This document shows positions 17,477 through 26,256 of a DNA stretch of 64,000 nucleotides, piece after piece. The first letter of the stretch is position 1. The number at the start of each line of letters is the position of its first letter. Position numbers and translations under genes: made by a program. The notes beneath the pieces were generated by a model. That model was not told the origin of the DNA, ran no database searches, and saw nothing but the letters and a program-made list of their open reading frames with translations. The stretch is from Pseudomonas abietaniphila (GTDB lineage Bacteria > Pseudomonadota > Gammaproteobacteria > Pseudomonadales > Pseudomonadaceae): NCBI RefSeq assembly GCF_039697315.1, contig NZ_CP155619.1, positions 6,448,001-6,512,000 on the forward strand, written 5' to 3'.

Positions 17477-18691
17477 GTGAGTAGCTCAATGGATCGCTTT
17501 TCCGCGAGCGAGCAGGGACTTGGCTATATTTACCAGCCTAGATTTGCCCTATTAAAAATGCTGGAAATGCCTGAAAGCACATCTGTACTGATCGAAAAAG
17601 AAGATGACTTGGACTTCATTGACGCAAACGGTGTAAAGACCCTCGCGTCACTGAAACACAAGGCCATAGGGGATCGAATTACTAACCTTTCGGTCGACTT
17701 CTGGAAGTCGGTTAACATCTGGATCCATCGGTATAATGACCAAGATAGGATCCAGTCCGATCTGAGATTCTTCTTGTTCAGCACGGCCACGGTGTCATCC
17801 GACTCATTTCTGCGCCATTTCTCGCCGGACGCCTTGCAGGCTGACCTAGAGCCCAAGCTATGGGTGACGGCTGTTAATGCGTTGGAAAGCAGTAAGTCTC
17901 AACTACTGCTACCTATCCAAGAAGCCCTGCGGGACTTTTCCGACTCAGAGAAAGAGGACTTCTTCGCGAGGATCACCATCTTTGATGAAAGCCCGAGGAT
18001 CGTCGATATACCCCGGATTATCAAAAGTAAAATGAGAACCGTTCGCCGCGAGATCAGGGACGCTATTTACGAGCGACTTGAAGGGTGGTGGAACGATCTG
18101 ATCGTCCGAATGCTATCAGGCCTGCAGGACGCTCCGATCTACAACCATGAGATATCCGACAAGCTTTCTTCGTATTGTGAAGAGTACGCCTCGGACAACC
18201 TGCCGATCACATTCAGGAATGTATCCCCGGCTGAAGAAGTCGATGTGGAGTCTGATTCCAGGATGTTCGTTCAGCAGATCCGAGCTCTGGGCATCAGCTC
18301 AATCCGAATCCGAAATGCCATCTTGGACTACTATCGCGCTTTCGAGCAGCGATCTGCATGGGCACGCGAGAATCTTCTCGTTTCGCAGGAAATTGAGCTC
18401 TACGAAGATCGCTTGGTTGACGAATGGGAGCGGTACCGCGAGGTAGTCTTCGAGGGATTGAGCGAGAACAGCGCAGACTCAGTCCTTACTGACGCCGGCA
18501 AGAACCTCTACAAGTGGGCCGAACTAGGCAGCGGCAGCATGGCCTCATTGCAGATCCGAGCCCGCGTTACCGAGCCGTATGTCCTGCGCGGGGGCTTTCA
18601 TATTTTAGCCAATCACCGCCCTACCCCTAGGGTCTATTGGCATCCGTCTTTCCTCGCCGGAGTTCAGCGAGTCGTGGGAGTTAACCCATGA
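17477..18691 (+). CDS. ABC-3C system effector with N-terminal nuclease-like domain
   Basis: A 404-aa protein heading a three-gene operon. The N-terminus has GYIYQPRFALL, then EKEDDLDF (D44-D46), then LASLKHK (K60), the pattern of the DUF4297/Cap4-like PD-(D/E)XK dsDNA nuclease module, though the usual Q/E before the lysine is Ser-Leu. The C-terminal 200 residues resemble the shared ABC-3C interaction domain. In ABC-three-component systems the first protein is a variable effector controlled by a middle component and an SMC-like ATPase. The stop overlaps the middle component start (ATGA). Nuclease activity is inferred, not demonstrated. Confidence 0.7.
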   Translation: MSSSMDRFSASEQGLGYIYQPRFALLKMLEMPESTSVLIEKEDDLDFIDANGVKTLASLKHKAIGDRITNLSVDFWKSVNIWIHRYNDQDRIQSDLRFFLFSTATVSSDSFLRHFSPDALQADLEPKLWVTAVNALESSKSQLLLPIQEALRDFSDSEKEDFFARITIFDESPRIVDIPRIIKSKMRTVRREIRDAIYERLEGWWNDLIVRMLSGLQDAPIYNHEISDKLSSYCEEYASDNLPITFRNVSPAEEVDVESDSRMFVQQIRALGISSIRIRNAILDYYRAFEQRSAWARENLLVSQEIELYEDRLVDEWERYREVVFEGLSENSADSVLTDAGKNLYKWAELGSGSMASLQIRARVTEPYVLRGGFHILANHRPTPRVYWHPSFLAGVQRVVGVNP

Positions 18692-19176
18692 AGCGTTGGG
18701 ACTTGAGGCCATTTGAAACGAAGAACCTCTTCAATCCAGCCTTTTGCGCTCTGCTAATGATGCGCTCGCTTGAGGCTTTTGAGCTCGAAGACGCAAGGGG
18801 TATTCCCTTCTCGTTATCCCTATTGATACTACCGTTGTCACTTTACAAGGGCAGCCGGGACGTCCTCGCCCCTAGTAGTCGAAGCTACTTACTCAAGACC
18901 ATAGAGGATAATCCCCAGCTTCTCATTGCGTTAGCTGAGCGGGTAACCGAGATGCTTCCGTTTACCTTTGAAGCATTCGGGCTGGCCATGCAAATGGGCT
19001 GCTTTCAGGTCACCCCAGAAGGTCGACTAATCGGAACGCCCAAAACGACCAAAAAAGCGATCACTGGAACTGAGGAGTCGATTAGTTGCCAGCGAGTGGC
19101 CCGCCTTCTGGGCCGCGAATTTGCACGCATTGGCGACAGAGCGACGATATATACAGCATTCGGAATCAGACCATGA
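18688..19176 (+). CDS. ABC-3C middle component
   Basis: A 162-aa protein sandwiched between the effector and the DUF3732 ATPase, with four-base ATGA overlaps at both ends. It has the size and character of ABC-three-component 'middle component' proteins. These start with a motif like N-P-A-F-C-A (here NLFNPAFCALL near residue 15), continue with helical leucine-rich segments, and end in a short winged-helix-like part. The role is thought to be bridging the ATPase and effector. No catalytic residues are visible. Assignment relies mainly on operon structure and overall resemblance. Confidence 0.7.
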   Translation: MKRWDLRPFETKNLFNPAFCALLMMRSLEAFELEDARGIPFSLSLLILPLSLYKGSRDVLAPSSRSYLLKTIEDNPQLLIALAERVTEMLPFTFEAFGLAMQMGCFQVTPEGRLIGTPKTTKKAITGTEESISCQRVARLLGREFARIGDRATIYTAFGIRP

Positions 19177-21122
19177 AGATCAGCTCCATCCATGTGTATA
19201 GCCACGACGGTCAGCGTCGAGATCTCAAATTCAAGGTCGACGGACTGAACGTCATTACGGGGAGATCCTCAACCGGTAAATCCGCACTTTCGGACATCAT
19301 CGAATATTGCATGGGGCGATCCACGTTCAACGTCCCGGAAGGGATCATTCGTGACAAGGTGTCTTGGTTTGCAGTGATCTACCAGCTGCCTGGTGTCCAG
19401 GTGATGATTGCAAAGCCCACCCCCCCGACGGGAGGTGTGAGCTGTAGCACCGCGATGGTGAGATATGGTGACCAGGTAGTTGCGCTGCCCTTCGGCGAGC
19501 TAGCAGTTAACGCTGATGACGATACCGTCACGTCCCTGCTCTCACGTTTAATCGGGATTCCGGAAAACCGTACCGACGTCGACGCTGAGCATAGCCGTGT
19601 AAGCTTTGACGCGAATATCAAGCATACGTACTACTACATGTTCCAAAAGCAGGGTTTGGTCGCAAACAAAGACCAGCTGTTTTACCGACAGAACGAGCAG
19701 TTTCAGCCACAGGCCATTCGAGACACCCTTCCAATTTTGCTAGGCGTGTCGACAAATGAACGGTTTGAGCACGAAGCAAAGCTACGAATTGCAAAGCGAG
19801 ACCTGAGGCTTCAGGCGAAACTGCTCTCGGAAGCACAGCAGACCCTGGACACCTTTCAACTCAAAGCCATCTCGCTGTACTCAGAGGCCAAGGCTGTTGG
19901 CATCATCAGTACCAATGCTACGCCTAGCGGTGAGAATGGATTGATTATGGCCCTGCGCGAGGCTGCTCAATGGATACCTCTAAAGCGGGTGGTTGACGAC
20001 GGCGACAGGGTGACAAAATTAGAGGCTGAGCTCGCTAATCTGCGTAAGACGCGTCGGGAGATAAAGAGCCGGATCGATGCTGGTAAGCAGTTTGAGAAAA
20101 GAGCTGGCGGCTTTTCGAATGAAGCTAGCCAACATATCGATCGCTTGGCCTCAATCAAATCGCTTCCCAAAAACGTCGCTACTGGCGAGTGGCAGTGGCC
20201 GTTCTGTGAAAGTAACCTGGCAATGGATACCCCGATTGCCGCATCTCTCCTGCAGGAACTAGCCTCGCTAGAAGAGGAAATGACTGTCGTAGCCGGACAG
20301 CGGCCGAAGTTGCAGGCCTACTTGACTACGGAGGAGGAAAGTCATCAAAAAATCTCCGATCAGATCGCCGAGAAAGATGCCGAGTTGAGTGCTGCAATCG
20401 CCGCAAATGTCGCGCTCGCTTCAGCAGAAGCTCGTACCACCGCTGCCGCTGTTGTTGTCGGCAGAATCAGCTGGTTTTTGGAACAATTGATCCCTGATGC
20501 TGACTTGAGCAATCTCCGCGCTGAGCACCAGCGTCGCGAGCGGCGTGTCAAGGATCTAGAGAGTGCGATTGGGTCGGATGACAGTGATGATCGCCTAACA
20601 TCGATCTTGAATAATATATCCGCGCAGATGTCGCGATACATCACACGCTTTGGGGCGGAGTTTAGTGATTACCCTGCACGCTTCGATCTGAAGCAACTGA
20701 CAGTGGTGTTCGACAAAACAGAACGCCCGGTGCCGATGGCCAGGACGGGGGGCGGTGAAAACCATCTTGCTTACCATCTCAGTGCGCTGCTCGCACTTCA
20801 CTGGTTCGCGGCCAAGAGCAATCGCCCTCTTCCACGGTTCCTGATGATCGATCAGCCAACGCAGGTCTACTTTCCCTCCGAAAAGGTTTATCAGGAGGCC
20901 GATGGCTCGGTACAGATGACCGAGGCAGATGCTGACATGGTGTCCGTGCGAAAATTGTTTGAGCTACTTCTAAAATTTACCCAGGATGAGGTTCCTGGGT
21001 TTCAAATTATCATCACCGAGCACGCGAACCTCCGAGATCAGTGGTTCCAGGATGCACTGGTAGAGGATCCATGGTCTAAACCTCCGGCTTTGGTACCAGA
21101 GGAGTGGCCGCTCAAAGCGTAA
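19173..21122 (+). CDS. ABC-3C SMC-like ATPase (DUF3732)
   Basis: A 649-aa Rad50/SMC-like ATPase. Walker A GRSSTGKS is at residues 30-37, a central coiled-coil region spans about residues 210-470, and a Walker B-like FLMIDQPTQVYFP is characteristic of DUF3732. It is the sensor/motor of ABC-three-component systems. The start is ATG 19173, overlapping the middle component stop; a longer frame beginning at 19086 overlaps that gene and is rejected. All three components are intact and coupled, so the system is probably functional. A CxxC zinc hook is not evident (WPFCESN near the coil centre has a single Cys). Confidence 0.8.
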   Translation: MKISSIHVYSHDGQRRDLKFKVDGLNVITGRSSTGKSALSDIIEYCMGRSTFNVPEGIIRDKVSWFAVIYQLPGVQVMIAKPTPPTGGVSCSTAMVRYGDQVVALPFGELAVNADDDTVTSLLSRLIGIPENRTDVDAEHSRVSFDANIKHTYYYMFQKQGLVANKDQLFYRQNEQFQPQAIRDTLPILLGVSTNERFEHEAKLRIAKRDLRLQAKLLSEAQQTLDTFQLKAISLYSEAKAVGIISTNATPSGENGLIMALREAAQWIPLKRVVDDGDRVTKLEAELANLRKTRREIKSRIDAGKQFEKRAGGFSNEASQHIDRLASIKSLPKNVATGEWQWPFCESNLAMDTPIAASLLQELASLEEEMTVVAGQRPKLQAYLTTEEESHQKISDQIAEKDAELSAAIAANVALASAEARTTAAAVVVGRISWFLEQLIPDADLSNLRAEHQRRERRVKDLESAIGSDDSDDRLTSILNNISAQMSRYITRFGAEFSDYPARFDLKQLTVVFDKTERPVPMARTGGGENHLAYHLSALLALHWFAAKSNRPLPRFLMIDQPTQVYFPSEKVYQEADGSVQMTEADADMVSVRKLFELLLKFTQDEVPGFQIIITEHANLRDQWFQDALVEDPWSKPPALVPEEWPLKA

Positions 21123-21127
21123 ACGCT

Positions 21128-21280
21128 CTAAGACACCCGTACGTGTTGCTCGTTGAACGTCTCAAAGCGGCGGGTTTTCTGGCCCATCGAGTCGATTTTT
21201 GAAAGCAACTGCAAGGCCTGTTCGGCCAGAGCGCGCAGCTGTTCTGGTGTCATTCGGTCGAGATTGGGCGAGGAACCCAT
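21128..21280 (-). pseudogene. IS66-family transposase (TnpC) N-terminal remnant
   Basis: A leftward 50-codon frame starts with NLDRMTPEQLRALAEQALQL and continues with a D-S-M-G-Q-K type segment. This is the typical N-terminus of IS66-family TnpC transposases, which should be about 500 aa. The remaining 90 percent is missing, and the frame ends next to the ABC-3C ATPase stop. It marks an old insertion and deletion event between the ABC-3C operon and the caspase gene. The rest of the gap to 21549 shows no supported gene. Confidence 0.7.
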
Positions 21281-21549
21281 GCTGCCAATTGTGCCAGTGC
21301 CCGAAGTCAGCGGTGATAATCGACGAGCTAAGTGCTACAGCATTGTGATTAGGCTGCACGCACTGATGCGCTGCCAAGGCATTTGCTCACTACCAAGTTC
21401 GACTTGTGAGCCGCGTTGGATTCCGGGGCAGGAAATTTGCCCTGGGTTATCTATGAAGGGGGCGATTACTTTTGTCGGCGAGCGCCAACGCAATGTGCCG
21501 TTAAGGTCATAAAAGCCAAAAACAACACCTGTGAAGCACGAGATTTCTT

Positions 21550-23298
21550 ATGAAACGTTATGGGCTGGTGATTGGAAATAATAAATATGCCGTTGACCCT
21601 CTTAATAATGCGGCAAACGACGCTCAAACTATTCACTCTATTTTAGAAGCGCGTGGGTTCGATTCGCAACTGATCATCGATGCTACTCGGTCACAAATCT
21701 GCGACGCAGTGTCATCACTGGATCAAAAGATAAATAAAGGGGATTTATTGTTTTTCTTTTTCGCCGGTCATGCCATTGAGCATTTGGGCTATGGATATAT
21801 CTTCCCCATTGATATTGACACATCGTCACCGGGCGCAATCCAGTATTTTGGTTACTCGGTAGAAGAGCTGCTTCAAAAAACTCAGCCTTATAATGCGACG
21901 CGCATAGTTGTGCTTGATGCTTGTCGAAATTCAGTAGACCTAAACAATTTCGATGTACGACCATTCATTGAGAGCATTCATGAGCAAAGAGCTTCTACTG
22001 AGGCTACACAGCGAGATCTATTAGTAGCCTACTCTACCAGTTACGGAATGAAAGCATCGGATGGCAACAACAAAAACAGTCTTTACACAGAGATTCTTGC
22101 AGAACTAATGCCCAGCCATAATTTAACAGCGGAAGAGCTATTCAAAGAGGTCGGGCATAGGGTTATAAGCGGGTCAAAATTAGGGCAGCGCCCCTGGTTC
22201 TACTCGAGTCTAGAAGCAAAGGTTAAGATCTCAGATTTGCCAAGCTTTACATTCATACATAGCTTTGTTTCTCCAGCAGGAGGAAGTGATTTTGCACTAT
22301 GTGGAGGGCGTGACCAAGGTGCACTGCTGCTGTTGGGAAATAACTCAACTATATTTAAGTTAAATGCCGCCGGACATAGCAGCTTTGGCAGCCTTGCAGG
22401 TGGTGTCAAGGCAGCTGCCATGAGCAATAATGGAATTATAGTTTTTCTTAGCAATAAAAATCATCTAATAGTTTCCAGCTTGAAAGTTGGTTTTGATCTT
22501 GGGAGAACTAAGCTAACCGGCCTGACTATCAGTAGTGACGGTCAATACGTCGTAGTATTTGGCGACCGATCTTTCAGTGTTTTTCAACTAAACAACGATA
22601 GTGCATCCTGCATTTCTTCAAAGAAAAACTTAAAACATACATTTTATTGCGCAGAGTTTGTCACAGACAAGGAAATTTGGCTAGGCGGCAGCGGCAATTG
22701 CCTGACCATCATAAAATTAGAAAAACCCAATGTTGAGTACGTAGTTGTCGAACTTCAAATCAGAGGCTATATATATTCCATCTCTAAATTCCACAACAAT
22801 TTAGTTCTTCTCACGCTATCATCGGGCGATGTGTATCTATCTTATAGAAACACCCTAATCACAGGGCTTGCAATTAACCTTGGGAAAACCGTCAGAAAGC
22901 CTTCCTCTCGCAGATCTTCTATATTAAACCGAGTCGGTGAAGATGAGATGATCCGACAGTTTTTGTTTTCCCCAAAAGTCCTAGACGACGATATAATTTC
23001 TGACATATCAGAAGACCTACAATCGAATGACCTTATGTACAGCTCATTTGCTAATAATTTGCCTGTACTCGCTATTGGGAGCACTGAAGGCCTCATATAT
23101 TTGATTGACACAAGAAACTGGGATAATTTTCAGTGCATCGATGTTGGTGGGGGACGCGAAACAGAACTGACCGGATTAAAATTCACTGCAGATAATCTTT
23201 TGGTCGCGGTAACTCGAGACAATCATGTATTTTACTACACTCCAGTAACACACAACTACTTAGCTTCTCTTGATTATGTTGATTCAATATTGTCATAA
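21550..23298 (+). CDS. Caspase-family (C14) protease with WD40/propeller-like C-terminus
   Basis: A 582-aa protein. Residues 1-220 form a caspase-like (peptidase C14) domain: the N-terminus KRYGLVIGNNKY is typical, the catalytic His is H74 in FFFAGHAIE, and the catalytic Cys is C125 in VVLDACRNS. Residues 240-582 consist of repeated short beta-strand segments (for example an SSDGQYVVVFGD-like blade), suggesting a WD40-type propeller sensor. Prokaryotic caspases fused to sensor domains act as suicide proteases in several defence systems. The gene is clearly more AT-rich than its neighbours, suggesting separate acquisition. It is single, with no partner gene of the same orientation nearby except the PIN gene 246 bases downstream. 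Confidence 0.8.
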   Translation: MKRYGLVIGNNKYAVDPLNNAANDAQTIHSILEARGFDSQLIIDATRSQICDAVSSLDQKINKGDLLFFFFAGHAIEHLGYGYIFPIDIDTSSPGAIQYFGYSVEELLQKTQPYNATRIVVLDACRNSVDLNNFDVRPFIESIHEQRASTEATQRDLLVAYSTSYGMKASDGNNKNSLYTEILAELMPSHNLTAEELFKEVGHRVISGSKLGQRPWFYSSLEAKVKISDLPSFTFIHSFVSPAGGSDFALCGGRDQGALLLLGNNSTIFKLNAAGHSSFGSLAGGVKAAAMSNNGIIVFLSNKNHLIVSSLKVGFDLGRTKLTGLTISSDGQYVVVFGDRSFSVFQLNNDSASCISSKKNLKHTFYCAEFVTDKEIWLGGSGNCLTIIKLEKPNVEYVVVELQIRGYIYSISKFHNNLVLLTLSSGDVYLSYRNTLITGLAINLGKTVRKPSSRRSSILNRVGEDEMIRQFLFSPKVLDDDIISDISEDLQSNDLMYSSFANNLPVLAIGSTEGLIYLIDTRNWDNFQCIDVGGGRETELTGLKFTADNLLVAVTRDNHVFYYTPVTHNYLASLDYVDSILS

Positions 23299-23544
23299 TG
23301 GTCGTTTTTATATACCCATATAATAAGCCGACACAAAACTGAGGCCTCTCGCCTACCACAGCGCTCGCACCTTCCGGGCCAGCCGACGACGGGTTGCAGA
23401 CGCATAGTCCACGCAAACCTGCTTTCGGAAAGGTAGACGCAGTCGAAGGATTTCAGTGGATGTTTGACCTAGGGTGATCCAACATTTGCCGTCCCTTAGA
23501 GCGTAGTACGCTTACTACTACTTTTCAGAATTGAGACAGCGTTG

Positions 23545-24510
23545 ATGCGATTTTTTTTGGATACAAACATCTGGAGCTACATCGCGAATGAGGATGCTGG
23601 CGACGAGCTTGCCGCCCACGCCAGGGCAGCAGGGGTTGAGATTGTCGTTTCCCCTGCTGTGGTTGATGAGGTACAGCAGCTGCCGGTGCCGGAAGCCCGG
23701 CGAAAGGTAATCCAGCTACTGACAAAAAAGGACTGGAAGCGACTGATGCCTGAGGTGTTCAGCGAATGCGCTGAGCTCAAGGCAGAGATAATCAAGCTAC
23801 GGCCAGAATGGGTCATAGCTGAGCCGAACATGAGGGAGTTCAACCGGGTCAGGTACGACTGGGTACGACGTACCGGTGGCTATTGGGATCGTGCGCGCCG
23901 GGGAGTAGAAACTCCACCAACGAATGAAAGCGTTCGACGGGAGCAAGAGGAGCGCCTGGCTGTCGAGCAGTCATTCGCCATCAGGGAGCGTATGCAGAAA
24001 ATCAAGCCTGGCGGTGAGACACATCTACAGTATGTCGGACACATCCCAGAAGCCGGCACGCTAGGCTGGACTGGCAAGCCCGTGCACTACTGGCGGGTGC
24101 CCAGTCTGCACATGTTCAAGTCCGAACTGCAGGTGTACGAGAGTGCTGTCAGAGAATGGCTCGACAGCGAAATCGACGTGCCCGCCATGCTTTCATCGCC
24201 GGAATCGATGAATCGGCTATGGTTTCATGAATTAGACCCAGCAGCGGTTCCGCGGCAATGGCTGCGTGGGTCGTTTGAGTTTCTTCAAGCATGGCACAAG
24301 GTCACTACCGGCACGCCTGGCGACACTCGACTGGCGACACACCTGGTTGATGCGGACATCATCATATCTGCCGATAAAAATTTCGTCCGGTTTGCAGAAC
24401 GCTGTAGAACGGACGCGCCATTTAAGATTGGCAAGACCCTGCGTGCGCAGGCTAATCGTGCAGGCGTCGACGAGGTAATGCAATGGATTGCCAAGGCGAA
24501 CACTCTATGA
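23545..24510 (+). CDS. PIN-domain protein
   Basis: A 321-aa protein with a split PIN-like nuclease signature: N-terminal FFLDTNIWSYI (first acidic residue) and, after a long central insertion, DTRLATHLVDADIIISADKNF, which resembles the C-terminal acidic cluster (T/S-D-x-D and S-x-D). Family PIN toxins are about 130 aa, so this is a large variant with a roughly 200-residue insertion rich in charged residues. ATG 23545 is preferred to the adjacent TTG 23542. A GC hairpin follows. The next gene, 90 bases on, is HEPN-like and on the same strand; the two could form a unit, but no small antitoxin is visible. Confidence 0.65.
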   Translation: MRFFLDTNIWSYIANEDAGDELAAHARAAGVEIVVSPAVVDEVQQLPVPEARRKVIQLLTKKDWKRLMPEVFSECAELKAEIIKLRPEWVIAEPNMREFNRVRYDWVRRTGGYWDRARRGVETPPTNESVRREQEERLAVEQSFAIRERMQKIKPGGETHLQYVGHIPEAGTLGWTGKPVHYWRVPSLHMFKSELQVYESAVREWLDSEIDVPAMLSSPESMNRLWFHELDPAAVPRQWLRGSFEFLQAWHKVTTGTPGDTRLATHLVDADIIISADKNFVRFAERCRTDAPFKIGKTLRAQANRAGVDEVMQWIAKANTL

Positions 24511-24551
24511 CGTCCTGTCACGAGGGCATGGTGTAGATTTCTAGCTCTTTT

Positions 24552-24569
24552 GCGGGGCCAAGGCCCCGC
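24552..24569 (+). terminator. GC hairpin after PIN gene
   Basis: GCGGGGCC-AA-GGCCCCGC is a perfect 8-base inverted repeat 42 bases after the PIN gene stop. It is terminator-like but is followed by CCTCTTAG rather than a T-run, so termination may be partial. Confidence 0.5.
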
Positions 24570-24600
24570 CCTCTTAGTCTGCAGAAACAAGGTAACCATT

Positions 24601-25176
24601 GTGAACGACCACCATGAGCTTTCAGGTGACGAGCAACAGCTTGAGGACTTTCTGCGAAATCAGCGAGCGGACTTCGACGAACGCAGCTACTGGCTTCAGC
24701 AATCTTTGGGCGCAGAAAGTCATTGGCTTTTCATCCAGGCGTATGACGCCCTGAAGCAGGAACTTTACCTGCCAGCCTGTACTGGATTTCTGACCGGTAT
24801 CGAGGGCTCGCTTCGCAATACGATGGCTCAAGTGAAGACCCCTGCCCGAATCGACAACGTTGACGATATCTCACTGCTCAGTAACTCACTGCTGCGCCAA
24901 GCTAGGGCCAATGGCATGTCAATCGACGCCTTAGCATTTCCAGGTGAGCAAGATTTCGAAGCCAATCTCCCTACCCGCCAGAACGTTGAACTCGTCAGGG
25001 TTCGGCACACCCTGTGCCACGGCAACATTCTTGAGTATGTCCGTGCCCAAGATGATTTGCCGCCATTCTTCACACCAGAGTGCTGCCGTGACCTTGCCAA
25101 TAAGCTTCACATGATCTCGCGTAACTGGGTGGCGAACCTTGGCGCGTTCAGAAAGCAGACTATGGGCCTGCAATGA
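24601..25176 (+). CDS. HEPN-like protein (R-X4-H)
   Basis: A 191-aa helical protein starting at GTG 24601, with AAGG about nine bases upstream. A longer in-frame version from 24550 would run through the GC hairpin and is less likely. RVRHTLCHGN contains Arg135 and His140 in the R-X4-H spacing of HEPN nucleases. No other domain is recognisable. It follows the PIN gene on the same strand, and a GC-rich hairpin (GGCCCGGCC...GGCC) follows its stop at about 25191. Might be an RNA nuclease or the non-catalytic HEPN partner of another protein. Confidence 0.5.
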   Translation: MNDHHELSGDEQQLEDFLRNQRADFDERSYWLQQSLGAESHWLFIQAYDALKQELYLPACTGFLTGIEGSLRNTMAQVKTPARIDNVDDISLLSNSLLRQARANGMSIDALAFPGEQDFEANLPTRQNVELVRVRHTLCHGNILEYVRAQDDLPPFFTPECCRDLANKLHMISRNWVANLGAFRKQTMGLQ

Positions 25177-25264
25177 TCGATCTTCCAGGCCCGGCCTCTT
25201 TTGGCCCAAAGGAGCGACCTCTTCATTGACTCCACTCCACACCGCAACTTAGCGTTGGCGAGCA

Positions 25265-25603
25265 ATGACTCAAGCGCAGAATGATTTGAACACAACCTCC
25301 CCTCTCACCGCCCGCGAGGTCTACCAGGTACTGAAGGACGTCGCGCTGGGCACACGCACCATGCATCGGGCCTCTCAGCAGACTTGGAATGAGATTTACA
25401 ACGGTCTCATGACTGTTGAGATCGACGGCTGGCACCTCACGCTTTTCAATGACTGCGATACTTTGGATTACTGCGAGTACTGCATGTCCCCTGACCGTCG
25501 TGTCGGGTCTCTTGAAACCTGGCAGCGCTATGGCACTAATCCAGTCGACCTATTGAGTGGATGGGAGCGTGAGCAGCTTGAGCGTCTGCTTAACGCGCTC
25601 TGA
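25265..25603 (+). CDS. Small Pseudomonas protein, probable DUF7693 family
   Basis: A 112-aa protein with a conserved-looking core: a W-N-E-I-Y-x-G-L segment, V-E-I-D-G-W-x-L-T-L, then NDCDTLDYCEYC. I associate this with a small Pseudomonas-restricted family (DUF7693), of unknown function. The clustered Cys residues (CEYC) could bind a metal, but that is speculation. Its importance here is that a decayed second copy lies at 25960-26200, next to a second copy of the downstream 69-aa gene, showing a duplicated two-gene unit. Confidence 0.6.
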   Translation: MTQAQNDLNTTSPLTAREVYQVLKDVALGTRTMHRASQQTWNEIYNGLMTVEIDGWHLTLFNDCDTLDYCEYCMSPDRRVGSLETWQRYGTNPVDLLSGWEREQLERLLNAL

Positions 25604-25689
25604 CTCTGTGCGACCATCCATACCCGAGCGACAAGATCTCACCAAATTCTCCTACTGCTACGCTGTCCTTTTTCCACGGAGGAATCGCG

Positions 25690-25899
25690 ATGCCAAACTC
25701 AGATCTGCTCCCTTCCCTGTTATTCAAGATCAACGAAAACCAGCAAGCCCTTGAGGCTGCCATCATGGAATTGACACTCTGGGTCGAGCAGCGTGGTTCG
25801 GGTGAGGTTGGAGGCAATGTGCGCGGCGCGTTGGACACGATCAGAAAAAATGAAGATTTCATCAACATGACGCTCGCCGTATTGATGGCGCCGGAGTAA
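25690..25899 (+). CDS. 69-aa helical protein, copy 1
   Basis: A small helical protein with a strong Shine-Dalgarno (CGGAGGAATC before ATG). The sequence reads LLFKINENQQALEAAIMEL, then a tryptophan-containing turn and an amphipathic C-terminus. A paralogue at 28046 has 59 of 69 identical residues, and even the leader CCACGGAGGAATC is conserved. Function unknown; I recognise it only as a small Pseudomonas-type hypothetical. It follows the DUF7693-like gene by 86 bases and may be co-transcribed with it. Confidence 0.7.
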   Translation: MPNSDLLPSLLFKINENQQALEAAIMELTLWVEQRGSGEVGGNVRGALDTIRKNEDFINMTLAVLMAPE

Positions 25900-25959
25900 G
25901 GCCCCGCAAAACTGCTTTTGGTGGTAGGAACTCGACCAGCCGGGTGTCATAGAGCGGGG

Positions 25960-26200
25960 AAGGACGTCGTGCTTGATCCACGAATGACGAGCGTCTGCGA
26001 TCAGTCCTGTAATGAAATCTATAGCGGCCTCATGCCAGTTGAAATCAACGGCTGGATGCTTACGCTTTTCAATGACTTGCGACAGCTTGGATTACTGCGA
26101 GGATTACAGGTCACCCGAGGGACGAGTTGGAACACATTAAATCTGGATGCGCTTCGGCGCTGATCCGGGCGCTTAGTGGGTGGGATTACGAGCGACCGAA
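25960..26200 (+). pseudogene. Decayed second copy of the DUF7693-like gene
   Basis: The DNA matches the intact gene at 25340-25590 over most of its length. It encodes CNEIYSGLMPVEINGWMLTL and NDL, then shifts frame within GACTTGCGACAGC, after which the continuation SLDYCEDYRSPEGRVG is readable only in another frame. Further on, the GWDYER end is also recognisable. The 5' end is diverged and lacks the start region. This is a pseudogene arising from duplication of the two-gene unit. Confidence 0.7.
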
Positions 26201-26256
26201 GCCAAGATAAGTCTCTCGTTTACAGGTATGGTGACGCTTTCATTCAAGGATGAACC

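Noticed and set aside
24552..25260. Integron-type attC sites between the small same-strand genes
   Set aside because: Hairpins are present, but the paired RYYYAAC and GTTRRRY ends are missing.
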